From: an uncultured Blautia sp.
GTDB lineage: Bacteria > Bacillota > Clostridia > Lachnospirales > Lachnospiraceae
Assembly: GCA_946557785.1 (NCBI GenBank)
Contig: CAMNTH010000001.1
Span: forward strand, 1 to 64,000
Length of the DNA: 64,000 nt
Direction of reading: 5' to 3'
Part shown: positions 37,571 through 47,432 of the stretch, one piece after another
Numbering within the stretch: position 1 is the first letter of the stretch
How the letters are laid out: every line of letters starts with the position of its first letter
The notes under the pieces: generated by a model
Databases searched by the model: none
The model's input: the letters and a program-made list of their open reading frames with translations, nothing else
Told to the model about the DNA's origin: nothing
Program-made: the position numbers and the translations under genes

Positions 37571-39517
37571 ATGAAAAGCTTTCAATTTAAAAAGGCCCAA
37601 CCGGTATGGAGTGTGGGCAGGGCTGGGGAAAAAAATTGTGAGCTGGCCTTTCGGACGGTTCTTCCTTCCGGGGAGTATAGAATCTGTCTTGCGGTTTCCA
37701 GTATATACAGAATCTGGGTGAACGGGATATTTGCAGCTGCCGGCCCGGCCCGGGCTGCTCATGGATATTATCGTGTGGATGAGCATTTTCTGGGAGAGTT
37801 TTTTAATAAGGAAAGAAATGTAATCGTAATTGAGACAGTAGGATATAATACAGCTACTTATGATACCCTGGATCAGCCCTCTTTTCTCACAGCGGAAGTT
37901 TTGCTGGGAGAAGATGTGAAGGCATGGACCGGAGCGGATGGAATTCCTGTTTATGATCTTTGCCAGCGTGTACAAAATGCACCCCGTTACAGTTTTCAAA
38001 GAGCTTTTGCGGAAGTCTATAGGCTAAGCGGGGAAAAAGGCAGCTTCTATGTCATGCCTGAGGCGGATTTTCCCAGGGAAGAAATAGAAATACAGCCGGA
38101 GAAGAATTATATCTGCCGGGAAGTAAGGATGCCGTTGTTTGAAAGATTGGATGCGGAAATGCTTCCAAAGGATGAAAACAGGGATGAAGGCGGACAGATG
38201 TATATATTGCCTTACAATGCCACAGGTTTTTTTCAGATCCAGGCAGAAGCATATGAAGACTGCCGTATCCAGGTACAGTTTGATGAAATACTTACAGACG
38301 GAAAGCTGGACTACCGGAGGATGAAAAGCTTTAACTGTTTTGAGTATCAGGTTGGGAAGGGGCGGTATCATCTTACAAGCTTTGCACCCTACACCATGAA
38401 ATACCTTAAGATCATGGCAGAAGGAGAGGCTGTGGTCAGCAAAGTCCGCTTTATTGAATATAAGCATCCGCCTGTGAAAAACAGGGTACATATAGAAGAT
38501 GATGAACTGAAAATTATTTATCAGGCAGCTATTGAGACATTCCGTTCCTGTGCGCTGGACACATTTATGGACTGCCCTTCCAGAGAGAGAGGCGGATGGC
38601 TTTGCGACAGCTACTTTACTTCCAGTGTGGAGCATGTGCTTACAGGGGAGAATAGGCTGGAACGAGTATTTTTAGAGAATTTTATTGTAAATGATACCTT
38701 TGCCTGCCTTCCAAAAGGTATGCTACCCATGTGTTATCCGGCAGATCATCCTGACGGGAATTTTATTCCCAATTGGGCAATGTGGTATGTGCTGGAATTG
38801 GAAAAATACTGGCTGCAGACAGGAGACAGCAAATTTTTACAGCAGGCAGAAAAAAGCATTGCCGCTCTTCTTGATTATTTTTCCGGTTTTGAAAATGAGC
38901 TGGGACTTTTGGAAAATCTGGACGGTTGGATATTTGTGGAATGGTCCAGGGCAAACGGAGAGGATCTGGTTCAAGGGGTTAATTTTCCAACGAATATGCT
39001 GTATGCCGGAATGCTCCGGGCTGCAGGAAGGATTTATCGTAAACGGGAGCTTTGGGAAAAGGGAGAGCGCCTTAGGGAGGTTATCAGGAAATACTCCTTT
39101 AACGGGAAGTTTTATACAGATCATATGCGGCGGGATGGAAACGGGTTTGTAAACAGCAATGAATGTACAGAGGTTTGCCAGTATTACGCCTTTTTTACGG
39201 GAATTGCCCAAATAGACAGGGACAATGCCTTATGGAGGATCCTTCTTAATGATTTCGGCCCGGAAAGATCCCAGAATAATTACTATCCGGAGATTGCATT
39301 TACCAATGCCTTTATTGGCCAGTACCTGCGTATTGAGCTTTTGTATCAGAATCGCTGCTATGATGAGGTAATAAGAAATATAAAGGGCTACTTTTTTTCT
39401 ATGGCAAAGGAAACTGGAACTTTGTGGGAGCATAAAAGTTCTAAGGGAAGCTGCAATCATGGATTTGCATCCTATGTAATTTATTGGCTGGCAGGAATCT
39501 GCGGAATGGAAGAGTAA
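37571..39517 (+). CDS. GH78-like (alpha-L-rhamnosidase family) glycoside hydrolase
   Basis: CALDTFMDCPSRERGGWLCDSYFTSSVEHVLTGENRLERVFLENF plus an N-terminal beta-sandwich. Confidence 0.72.
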   Translation: MKSFQFKKAQPVWSVGRAGEKNCELAFRTVLPSGEYRICLAVSSIYRIWVNGIFAAAGPARAAHGYYRVDEHFLGEFFNKERNVIVIETVGYNTATYDTLDQPSFLTAEVLLGEDVKAWTGADGIPVYDLCQRVQNAPRYSFQRAFAEVYRLSGEKGSFYVMPEADFPREEIEIQPEKNYICREVRMPLFERLDAEMLPKDENRDEGGQMYILPYNATGFFQIQAEAYEDCRIQVQFDEILTDGKLDYRRMKSFNCFEYQVGKGRYHLTSFAPYTMKYLKIMAEGEAVVSKVRFIEYKHPPVKNRVHIEDDELKIIYQAAIETFRSCALDTFMDCPSRERGGWLCDSYFTSSVEHVLTGENRLERVFLENFIVNDTFACLPKGMLPMCYPADHPDGNFIPNWAMWYVLELEKYWLQTGDSKFLQQAEKSIAALLDYFSGFENELGLLENLDGWIFVEWSRANGEDLVQGVNFPTNMLYAGMLRAAGRIYRKRELWEKGERLREVIRKYSFNGKFYTDHMRRDGNGFVNSNECTEVCQYYAFFTGIAQIDRDNALWRILLNDFGPERSQNNYYPEIAFTNAFIGQYLRIELLYQNRCYDEVIRNIKGYFFSMAKETGTLWEHKSSKGSCNHGFASYVIYWLAGICGMEE

Positions 39518-39541
39518 GAAGAGAAAAACAGGAGGTATCAT

Positions 39542-41431
39542 ATGGAAGCAGATATTAAATGGCTTGATGAGGCGGGTGTGTTCCGGGTGGGGAAACTGCC
39601 GGCACACAGCGATCATCTTTGCTTTTTAAATGAGGGGGAAGCAGCAGGAGGGAATTCTTCCTTTGCGGAATCTCTGAACGGAATATGGCAGTTTTGCTAT
39701 TCCAAGGCACCTAAAATGCGTCCGGCAGATTTCTATAGAGAAGACTTTGACGCAGAAGGCTTCGGAACCATTTCTGTACCATCGCATATTGAATTGGAAG
39801 GCTATGACCATGTGCACTATATGAATAAGATGTATCCGTGGGAGAGCTTAAGCTTTCGGCGTCCTCCGGATGTAATGGAGGAACTGCCAAAGGGCTGCGG
39901 CTCTTTTGCAGAAGCAGACTATAATCCGGTGGGATCCTATCGGAAGATATTTGATCTTCCGAAACGTATGCAGGGAAACAGGATCATTCTTCGTTTTGAC
40001 GGTGCGGAGCAGGCCATATTTGTGTGGCTGAATGGGAAATTTATCGGATATTCAGAGGACACCTACACGCCAGCGGAATTTGATATTACGCCCTATATCC
40101 GTGATAGGAAGAATCTTCTTTGCGTGGAGACATACAAATGGTCTACAGCAGCCTATGTGGAAGACCAGGATTACTTTCGCTTTTTCGGAATATTCCGCAA
40201 TGTCTGGCTTATTGCGAAGCCTCGGGTTCATGTGGAGGATATGGATGTGCGTCCAACGCTTTCCCGGGATGGTGATTATGGTACTGTGCGTATTGGATTG
40301 AAGATAACAGGAGAGTGGGACGGAGCCTGGGCACGAATCTGCCTGAAGGATCCGGAGAATCGGACTGTGGAGGAAACAGTACGCTCACTGTCTCCGAAAA
40401 CTGAGATTGTGTTTGAAAAGGTTTCGGAAATACGTCCATGGACCCATTTTACGCCGGTGCTGTATAAGCTGCAGGTGCAGGTAACAGATGCCGAGGGAAA
40501 GGTTGTGGAGTTTGCAGTCAGTCCTGTGGGATTTCGAAGGCTTGAGCTTTTGGAGAAGAAGGTTCTTTTAAATGGGCAGCGTCTTCGAATCTGCGGAGTT
40601 AACCGTCATGAGTGGAACGGACGCACTGGAAGATGCATTTCAAGAGAAGACATGAGAAGAGATATGGGCGTTCTGAAAAGAAACCATATGAATGCAGTGC
40701 GTACCAGCCATTATCCGAACCAGACAGAATGGTATTCCCTGTGCGACGAAAATGGAATCTATGTAATGGCAGAAGCAAATCTGGAAAGTCATGGTAGCTG
40801 GCAAAAGCTGGGGGAAACGGAACCCTCCTGGAATGTTCCGGGATGCAGCAGCGTCTGGGAAAGGGTAGTTTTGGATCGTGCTTCCAATAACTATGAGCTT
40901 TTGAAAAACCACCCGTCCATTCTTTTCTGGTCCCTGGGAAATGAAGCATACGCCGGAACTGCTCTGGCAGCAATGAACCAGTATTATAAGGAAAAAAATG
41001 ACGGAAGGCTTACCCATTATGAGGGAGTTACCAGAAATAGGACTTATGAGACAAAAATATCAGATTTGGAAAGCAGGATGTATGCATCTCCAAAGGATAT
41101 AGCTGCATATCTGGAGGAAAATCCTGCCAAGCCATTTATTCTATGTGAATATCTTTATGGAATTGGGAATTCCGGGGGCGGGATGAAGGAATATATGGAG
41201 CTTTTTGACAGATTTGATGCCTTTGTAGGAGGATTTATCTGGAGCTTCATGGATAAAGCCCTCATTGTAAAAGACAATGCCCAAGGAAAAGAAATAATCC
41301 GGTGCGGCGGCGATTTTGATGACCGGCCTTCGGATTACAGCTATTGCGCAGATGGGATTTTATTTGCAGATGGTACGGAAAAGCCAACAATGCAGGAGGT
41401 GCGGTATTTCTATGAAAAATACGAAGCTTAA
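39542..41431 (+). CDS. GH2 beta-galactosidase large subunit (LacL-like)
   Basis: VNRHEWNGRTGRCISREDMRRDMGVLKRNHMNAVRTSHYPNQTEWYSLCDENGIYVMAEANLESHGSW...ILFWSLGNEAYAG...FILCEYLYGIGNSGGGMKEYMELFD; ends before the small-chain domain. Confidence 0.88.
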   Translation: MEADIKWLDEAGVFRVGKLPAHSDHLCFLNEGEAAGGNSSFAESLNGIWQFCYSKAPKMRPADFYREDFDAEGFGTISVPSHIELEGYDHVHYMNKMYPWESLSFRRPPDVMEELPKGCGSFAEADYNPVGSYRKIFDLPKRMQGNRIILRFDGAEQAIFVWLNGKFIGYSEDTYTPAEFDITPYIRDRKNLLCVETYKWSTAAYVEDQDYFRFFGIFRNVWLIAKPRVHVEDMDVRPTLSRDGDYGTVRIGLKITGEWDGAWARICLKDPENRTVEETVRSLSPKTEIVFEKVSEIRPWTHFTPVLYKLQVQVTDAEGKVVEFAVSPVGFRRLELLEKKVLLNGQRLRICGVNRHEWNGRTGRCISREDMRRDMGVLKRNHMNAVRTSHYPNQTEWYSLCDENGIYVMAEANLESHGSWQKLGETEPSWNVPGCSSVWERVVLDRASNNYELLKNHPSILFWSLGNEAYAGTALAAMNQYYKEKNDGRLTHYEGVTRNRTYETKISDLESRMYASPKDIAAYLEENPAKPFILCEYLYGIGNSGGGMKEYMELFDRFDAFVGGFIWSFMDKALIVKDNAQGKEIIRCGGDFDDRPSDYSYCADGILFADGTEKPTMQEVRYFYEKYEA

Positions 41432-42377
41432 ACTTATTTTCGGGGATGTTTCCCTTGGGGTGCAGGGAGCGGATTTTCACTATATTTTTTCTTACCAGGC
41501 AGATGGAATGGAGTCTTTATGCATCGGGGGAAAGGAATGGCTGTATCATGTGCCAAGACCTGCCTTCTGGAGGGCTATGACAGATAATGACAGGGGAGGA
41601 GGATTTTACAAAAAGTCAGGAATGTGGCTCCTTGCAGACAGCTTTCTTATGTGCAGGAATTTTAGCCTTTCTGTGGATGGAAAGCCTGTGACCAAATTCA
41701 AAGCACCCTTTAATAATCAGTATACCGGAAACGAGGAAGCCCAAAGTGTGACTGTAACCTATGTCTATCAGACCCTTACCACACCGGAGACGGAGGCGGA
41801 GATCCGCTATACGGTTTTTGCAGACGGGAGGATCCGGGTGGAAGGCATCTATCACGGTAAGGAAGGGCTGCCCCAGCTTCCGGCATTCGGAATACGGTTT
41901 GTTATGCCTACTCCGGCTGTGAAATATATTTACCGGGGATTAAGCGGAGAGACTTACCCTGACAGGCTTTGGGGAGGAAAAAAGGGAGAATATGAGGTGG
42001 AAGGTCTTCCTGTGACGCCATATCTTACCCCCCAGGACTGCGGAATGCATATGGAGACAGAGTGGGTTGAGCTGGTGCGTGACAGGACGATGAAATACCA
42101 TGTGGAAAATGAAGAAGAATTCAGCATTCGTTTTTCCCAGGACGGAAGCCCGTTTGCTTTTTCCTGTCTGCCTTATACGCCTGAGCAAATGGAATTTGCC
42201 CACAATCGGGAAGAACTGCCTCCTGTTGTACGGACTGTTCTGACAGTCTACGGCGGTGTGCGGGGAATAGGCGGGATTGATGCATGGGGTTCTGATGTGG
42301 AGCTTCCCTATCGTCTTTATGGAGATCAGGATATTTATTTTTCATTTATCATTACCCATGGTACTAATAAAAACTAG
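41412..42377 (+). CDS. Beta-galactosidase small subunit (LacM-like, Bgal_small_N domain)
   Basis: MKNTKLKLIFGDVSLGVQGADFHYIFSYQADGMESLCIGGKEWLYHVPRPAFWRAMTDNDRGGGFY; overlaps the large-subunit ORF by 20 nt in another frame; AGGAGG inside the upstream ORF. Confidence 0.85.
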   Translation: MKNTKLKLIFGDVSLGVQGADFHYIFSYQADGMESLCIGGKEWLYHVPRPAFWRAMTDNDRGGGFYKKSGMWLLADSFLMCRNFSLSVDGKPVTKFKAPFNNQYTGNEEAQSVTVTYVYQTLTTPETEAEIRYTVFADGRIRVEGIYHGKEGLPQLPAFGIRFVMPTPAVKYIYRGLSGETYPDRLWGGKKGEYEVEGLPVTPYLTPQDCGMHMETEWVELVRDRTMKYHVENEEEFSIRFSQDGSPFAFSCLPYTPEQMEFAHNREELPPVVRTVLTVYGGVRGIGGIDAWGSDVELPYRLYGDQDIYFSFIITHGTNKN

Positions 42378-42395
42378 AAAGAAGAGGAAAAGAAT

Positions 42396-43652
42396 ATGAA
42401 GGATATGAAATGGTTTTTGGATGCACATTATGGTTTATTTATTCATTGGGGGCTTTATTCCCTGATGGAGGGAGTACATGAGGGAAAGGAAATCCCTTAC
42501 GGTGCTGAGTGGATACAGAAAAATGCGGGGATACCTTTAAAAGAATATAGAATGCTTGCAGACCGATTTAACCCTGTGAATTTTGATGCTGAGGATATTG
42601 TCAGACGCGCAAAAAAATGGGGAATGAAGTATATTGTTTTTACAGCAAAACATGTAGACGGCTTTGCCATGTATGCCTCAGAGGTTTCCCCTTATAATAT
42701 TATGAATACGCCGTACCATCGTGATCCATTGGCAGACCTTGCGGCAGAATGTGAAAAACAGGGGCTTATGCTTGGAATCTATTATTCCCAGAACCAGGAC
42801 TGGGAGGATGAAAACGGCTGGGGAAATGAGCTGGACTTTAAGAAAAATGAAGAGAAAGATTTTGCAAAATATTTCCATGAAAAGGCAATTCCCCAGGTGA
42901 AGGAGCTTCTCACCAATTACGGAAAAGTTGGCCTGATGTGGTTTGATACTCCTTATACTATGCCAATCGAGCTGTGCCAGGAGCTTCGGGACGTTGTGGA
43001 AGCTCTTCAGCCGGATTGCCTGATCAACGGAAGAATCGGATATAATCTGGGCGACTATCGGGAGATGGCGGACAATGAAATCCCGGTGCTTCCCTATGAT
43101 AAGCCATGGGAAACTCCGGTAACGCTGAATAATACCTGGGGATATTCCAGGGTGGACGAGCATTGGAAGAGTCCGGAGGAGATCATTGAAAAGCTGGTTG
43201 ATGTGGTGGAAAAAGGCGGCAACCTGCTCCTTAACATTGGTCCCGACGGCCTTGGAAATGTACCGGAAGGCAGCATTGCCGTTCTGGATGAGATTGGTGC
43301 GTGGCTGGAGAAAAATGGGGAAAGCATTTACGCTGCACAGTGTGCACCAAAGTTCCCTTATGAGAGCAGATGGGGAAAGATTACAGTCAGAGAAAACAAA
43401 CTGTACCTCCATGTATTCCGGTATCCGGATTTTCCCTATGAGATTCTTCTGGTCAATCTTAAGCAGCGGGTAAAGAAGGTGACTCTTTTAGAAACAGGAG
43501 AGGAATTAACCTTTTATCAGAGCTATGAAATTGCCCGGAATGAATATCGCTTCCGTGTAATTCTTCCTGAAAAGATGGCAGGCATCCCCTGTGATGTGGT
43601 TGTTGAGGCGGAGTGCGAGTCAGATCCTCTTTCTTTTGAACAATTGGTGTAG
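42396..43652 (+). CDS. GH29 alpha-L-fucosidase
   Basis: MKWFLDAHYGLFIHWGLYSLMEG...YIVFTAKHVDGFAMY...VGLMWFDTPYTMPIEL...GGNLLLNIGPDGLGNVPEGSIAVLDEIGAWLEKNGESIY. Confidence 0.92.
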   Translation: MKDMKWFLDAHYGLFIHWGLYSLMEGVHEGKEIPYGAEWIQKNAGIPLKEYRMLADRFNPVNFDAEDIVRRAKKWGMKYIVFTAKHVDGFAMYASEVSPYNIMNTPYHRDPLADLAAECEKQGLMLGIYYSQNQDWEDENGWGNELDFKKNEEKDFAKYFHEKAIPQVKELLTNYGKVGLMWFDTPYTMPIELCQELRDVVEALQPDCLINGRIGYNLGDYREMADNEIPVLPYDKPWETPVTLNNTWGYSRVDEHWKSPEEIIEKLVDVVEKGGNLLLNIGPDGLGNVPEGSIAVLDEIGAWLEKNGESIYAAQCAPKFPYESRWGKITVRENKLYLHVFRYPDFPYEILLVNLKQRVKKVTLLETGEELTFYQSYEIARNEYRFRVILPEKMAGIPCDVVVEAECESDPLSFEQLV

Positions 43653-43664
43653 AGGAGGCGTGAA

Positions 43665-44657
43665 ATGGCAACAGATTTACAGAGGCTGGAAGCGCAGATG
43701 CCGGATGTTTATGAAAAACTGAAGACCCCGGTAAAGTTGGGACCCGTGCTGCGGGATGAGATGTGCTGCTATGATTGCCCAAGCGTTTTTCGGAAAGAGG
43801 ATGGAAGCTTTGGAATGTTCTTTTCCAGGTTTAATTCCCATGAAGAGGTTACCGGGTATGAAACCTGGATGGCCTCCAGCGATGATCTGATTCATTGGAC
43901 TGTAGATGGACAGGTGCTTGGAAGAAAGAGCGGAGCCTGGGACAGTGCTCAGGCAAATGGAAGCCTGGCGCTTATTGATGCACAATGGGGAGGAAGTTAT
44001 CTGCCCGGGAAGTATAAGGGACTTTATTGGATGTCCTACTTTGGGGGAAATCTGTCAGGCTATGAGACAGATCCTTTAAGTATCGGCATGGCTTCAGGGG
44101 CGGAGATAAAGCCAGGGGGATTTGCTCATGGAGCTTATCCGGTACTTTCAATCTATGATACGGATGTGCGCCCTTTTGAGACACAGACATTATATAAAAG
44201 CACGATTATTTCTGATCAGGAGGAAACACTGGGCTATCCGTTCCTTATGTTCTATAATGCCAAGCAGAAGGGTGCATGGGTAGAACGTATCGGGTTGGCT
44301 GGAAGCACTAATATGCTTGAATGGAGCCGGATCGGCAAAAACAGTATTTTAGAAAATGGCTTCCAGGATATAGATAATATCTGCGGTGATCCTCAGATCA
44401 TCCGCATGGGAGATCTTTGGGTAATGAACTATTTTGTTTCTGCAGGGGGAACGGCATGGAATACTTTTGCCTGCTCGGAGAATCTGATAGATTGGATATC
44501 CTGGAAAGGAAAACCACTTATGGAGCCATCGGAATCCTTTGACAGCCGCTACGCCCATAAACCATGCATTATTCATCATGAAGGACGGACTTATCAGTTT
44601 TATTGTGCTGTGGGAGACGCAGGGCGCTGCATTTGCCTTGCGGTTTCAGAGGAATAA
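43665..44657 (+). CDS. Five-bladed beta-propeller glycosidase-like protein (GH43/GH32/GH130-type fold)
   Basis: CCYDCPSVFRKEDGSFGMFFSRFNSHEEVTGYETWMASSDDLIHWTVDGQVLGR...NICGDPQIIRMGDLWVMNYF. Confidence 0.6.
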   Translation: MATDLQRLEAQMPDVYEKLKTPVKLGPVLRDEMCCYDCPSVFRKEDGSFGMFFSRFNSHEEVTGYETWMASSDDLIHWTVDGQVLGRKSGAWDSAQANGSLALIDAQWGGSYLPGKYKGLYWMSYFGGNLSGYETDPLSIGMASGAEIKPGGFAHGAYPVLSIYDTDVRPFETQTLYKSTIISDQEETLGYPFLMFYNAKQKGAWVERIGLAGSTNMLEWSRIGKNSILENGFQDIDNICGDPQIIRMGDLWVMNYFVSAGGTAWNTFACSENLIDWISWKGKPLMEPSESFDSRYAHKPCIIHHEGRTYQFYCAVGDAGRCICLAVSEE

Positions 44658-44669
44658 ACGGAGGTACCT

Positions 44670-47288
44670 ATGAATGTATTTGAAAATATAGGAAAAAAGG
44701 GCAAAGAAAATTACATTCTTCCCTTTTTTTGGATGGGTGGCGAAGCTCATGGAGAAATTCTTCATGAGCTTCATAAGATTTATGAATGCGGAATCCGGGA
44801 GGTTTGTCTTGAGTCCAGAACTCATCCTGATTTTGCAGGCCCAAGGTGGTGGGAAGATCTGGATGTATTGATAAAGGAGGCAAAGCACCTGGGAATGCGG
44901 ATCTGGATTCTGGATGATGATCATTTTCCTACAGGGCATGCAAATGGACGCTTTGTACATGAGGATAAAAGTCTTCGAAAGACATATTTGGCAGAAAAAC
45001 ATGCGGATTTTATGGCAGGAGGCAGTCAGGCATTTTATGTGAAAGGACAGCTGGAGACAGATGCACAAATTTTGTCTGTTTTGGCAGTAAAGAGAAAAGA
45101 CAGGGATTCCACTGAGCTTTCTATGGAGGATTGTATGGATTTGACCAGCTGCGTAAAAGGAGATTTTGCTTTCTTTTCTTTGCCGGGAAAAGGGATTTAC
45201 CGTGTTTTTGTTTTTTATACTACTCAGCTTCAAGGGGGGAGAGAGTATTATATGAACCTCATTGACTCAGATTCCGTGCAGGTTCTGATTGATGAGGTGT
45301 ACGAGACACATTATGAACGGTATAGAGAGGAATTCGGCAAAACTTTTGCAGGTTTTTTTTCGGATGAACCGCAGCTTGGAAATGTATGCGGCTATGATTT
45401 TGGAGAGAGCCTTGGACGGGAAGGGCATAAGATTCCCTGGAGTCGGGAACTGGAGCAGCGTCTGAAAAAGAGATGGAGTGTATCGTTTGCAGAAAGGCTG
45501 CCTCTTTTGTGGTATGAGGGTGGAAAGGAGACTCCCGGGGTTCGGATTGCGTATATGGATGAACTGACAGCTCTGGTTTATGAATGCTTCAGCGGCAAGC
45601 TTGGAACCTGGTGCCGGGAGCGGGGAGTGGAATATATCGGCCACATCATTGAAGATAATCATGCAGATATGCATCTGGGCTGCAGCATTGGTCATTACTT
45701 TCGGGAAATGAAGGGGCAGGCCATGGCAGGAATTGATGTGGTGCATCATCAGATCGTGCCGGGACATACAGGAAAAAAGCACCAGTGGGCAGCATGGGAT
45801 GGGGACGGAGAATTTTTTCATTTTGTGCTGGGCAAGCTGGCATCCTCCAGTGCACGTTATGATAAGGAGAAAAACGGGCGGGCACTGTGCGAGATATTTG
45901 GAAATTATGGATGGGGAATGGAGCTTTCCCAAATGAAATGGCTGACAGATCATATGCTTGTGAACGGAATTAACCACTTTGTTCCTCATGCCTTTTCTGT
46001 TACAGATCCGAATCCGGATTGTCCCCCGCACTTTTATGCAGGGGGAAATAATCCGCAGTTTCCCCTATTTCAGGAATTGATGAAATATATGAACCGCCTT
46101 TGCCGGCTCTTTAGTCATGGAAGGGCGGCCGTGGATGTTGGGGTTCTCTATAATGCAGAATCTGTCTGGTCCGGCAGAGAATGTTCTTCTATTTCAGGGG
46201 TGTGCAGAGAATTAAGCGAGAATCAGCTTTTGTTTGACTTTCTTCCAGAGGACTTTCCGGAAAAGGCAGTATTTTCAGAAGAGACAGGGCTTTTGGAGGT
46301 TTCAGGAAACACCTACAAAGCTTTGCTTATTCCAGGCTGCAGGATACTATCCCCGAAAATAGCGGCGTTTTTATGTCAGGCTGCATGCAGGCAGAAATTC
46401 CCCGTATATTTTGTTGGGGAGCTTCCATGCGAAGATTCCTGTGGGAGAGAGCTTTGCCTTTCACGGTATTCCCATATTCATGTTTGCGAGCCAGGAGATC
46501 TGGAACAGCTTCTGGAAGAACATAAGAGGATTTCTTTTTCGCAGGGAGATAGATTTCCGGAGCTTCGTATGTATTGCTATTATAAAAATGGAGAAGAGAT
46601 ATTTTTCTTTTTTAATGACAGCGTGTATGACAGCGTACATACAGAACTGAATATCCATAAGAAGGATGCTGGACAGGTAATCGTTTATGATGGACTTTCG
46701 GGAAGGAGTTATTCCAGGAAGATTGAGGAAGGGAAGCTTCAGCTTATATTAGAGCCCGGGCAGACAATGATTTTTCAGCCCTTGGAAAGTAGCCAAGGAT
46801 CTCATTCCTGTGCTGAAAAAGTAAGAGAAGAGATACTTGACTGTGCTTTTGAGATTAGGGCAGTACCCTTTGGCAGAATAGAAAAAAATAGCGGAATAGA
46901 AGAAGCCGGGAAAGTGATTCTTCTGGAGCCTGGGGAGGAACCGATGGAACTGCATGAACTAGGGGAATTTCAATCCTTTGCAGGGGAGTTTGTGTACCAG
47001 GGCAGTTTTTATGCAGAAGCAGATCAAAAAGAAGAGGTGTATATAAAGCTTCCTGTCTGCTATAACGGGGCGTCTATTGAGGTAAACGGGATTTCTGCGG
47101 GAACAGTCCTTTCTTCCGGGGACAGGCTGTTCATAGCTCCGTATTTGAAGATAGGCAGGAATGCTTTGAAGATCAGGGTTCCCAATACACTGATATGGAA
47201 GCGGCGGGACCCCATGTCTTTTTTTTCGCAGATTCACCCATGTGGGTTTATAGCCCGCCCGGTGCTGGAATATCTGAGATATGAATGA
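44670..47288 (+). CDS. Large putative glycoside hydrolase (TIM barrel plus beta-sandwich; GH106-like possible)
   Basis: GIREVCLESRTHPDFAGPRWWEDLDVLIKEAKHLGMRIWILDDDHFPTGHANG...GFFSDEPQLGN; C-terminal jelly-roll-like segment. Confidence 0.55.
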   Translation: MNVFENIGKKGKENYILPFFWMGGEAHGEILHELHKIYECGIREVCLESRTHPDFAGPRWWEDLDVLIKEAKHLGMRIWILDDDHFPTGHANGRFVHEDKSLRKTYLAEKHADFMAGGSQAFYVKGQLETDAQILSVLAVKRKDRDSTELSMEDCMDLTSCVKGDFAFFSLPGKGIYRVFVFYTTQLQGGREYYMNLIDSDSVQVLIDEVYETHYERYREEFGKTFAGFFSDEPQLGNVCGYDFGESLGREGHKIPWSRELEQRLKKRWSVSFAERLPLLWYEGGKETPGVRIAYMDELTALVYECFSGKLGTWCRERGVEYIGHIIEDNHADMHLGCSIGHYFREMKGQAMAGIDVVHHQIVPGHTGKKHQWAAWDGDGEFFHFVLGKLASSSARYDKEKNGRALCEIFGNYGWGMELSQMKWLTDHMLVNGINHFVPHAFSVTDPNPDCPPHFYAGGNNPQFPLFQELMKYMNRLCRLFSHGRAAVDVGVLYNAESVWSGRECSSISGVCRELSENQLLFDFLPEDFPEKAVFSEETGLLEVSGNTYKALLIPGCRILSPKIAAFLCQAACRQKFPVYFVGELPCEDSCGRELCLSRYSHIHVCEPGDLEQLLEEHKRISFSQGDRFPELRMYCYYKNGEEIFFFFNDSVYDSVHTELNIHKKDAGQVIVYDGLSGRSYSRKIEEGKLQLILEPGQTMIFQPLESSQGSHSCAEKVREEILDCAFEIRAVPFGRIEKNSGIEEAGKVILLEPGEEPMELHELGEFQSFAGEFVYQGSFYAEADQKEEVYIKLPVCYNGASIEVNGISAGTVLSSGDRLFIAPYLKIGRNALKIRVPNTLIWKRRDPMSFFSQIHPCGFIARPVLEYLRYE

Positions 47289-47361
47289 TGGCGATGAGGA
47301 TTTTCCTCTTGACGATCTGCCATACACCATGAACCAGTATGGGTGGAATGGGAGTGAATAG

Positions 47362-47406
47362 AAAACGGCATCTGGTTCCGTGAGGGGATACAGATGCCGT
47401 TTTTTC
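47362..47406 (+). terminator. Strong Rho-independent terminator ending the glycosidase operon
   Basis: AAAACGGCATCTG-n16-CAGATGCCGTTTTTT. Confidence 0.85.
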
Positions 47407-47432
47407 GATTGATGTATCATAGATAGGTTTTG

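Noticed and set aside
41412-41431. Possibility that lacL/lacM is a sequencing frameshift in a single lacZ
   Set aside because: The downstream ORF has its own ATG and RBS exactly at the known LacL/LacM domain boundary, and a heterodimeric precedent exists; kept as real but listed for checking.
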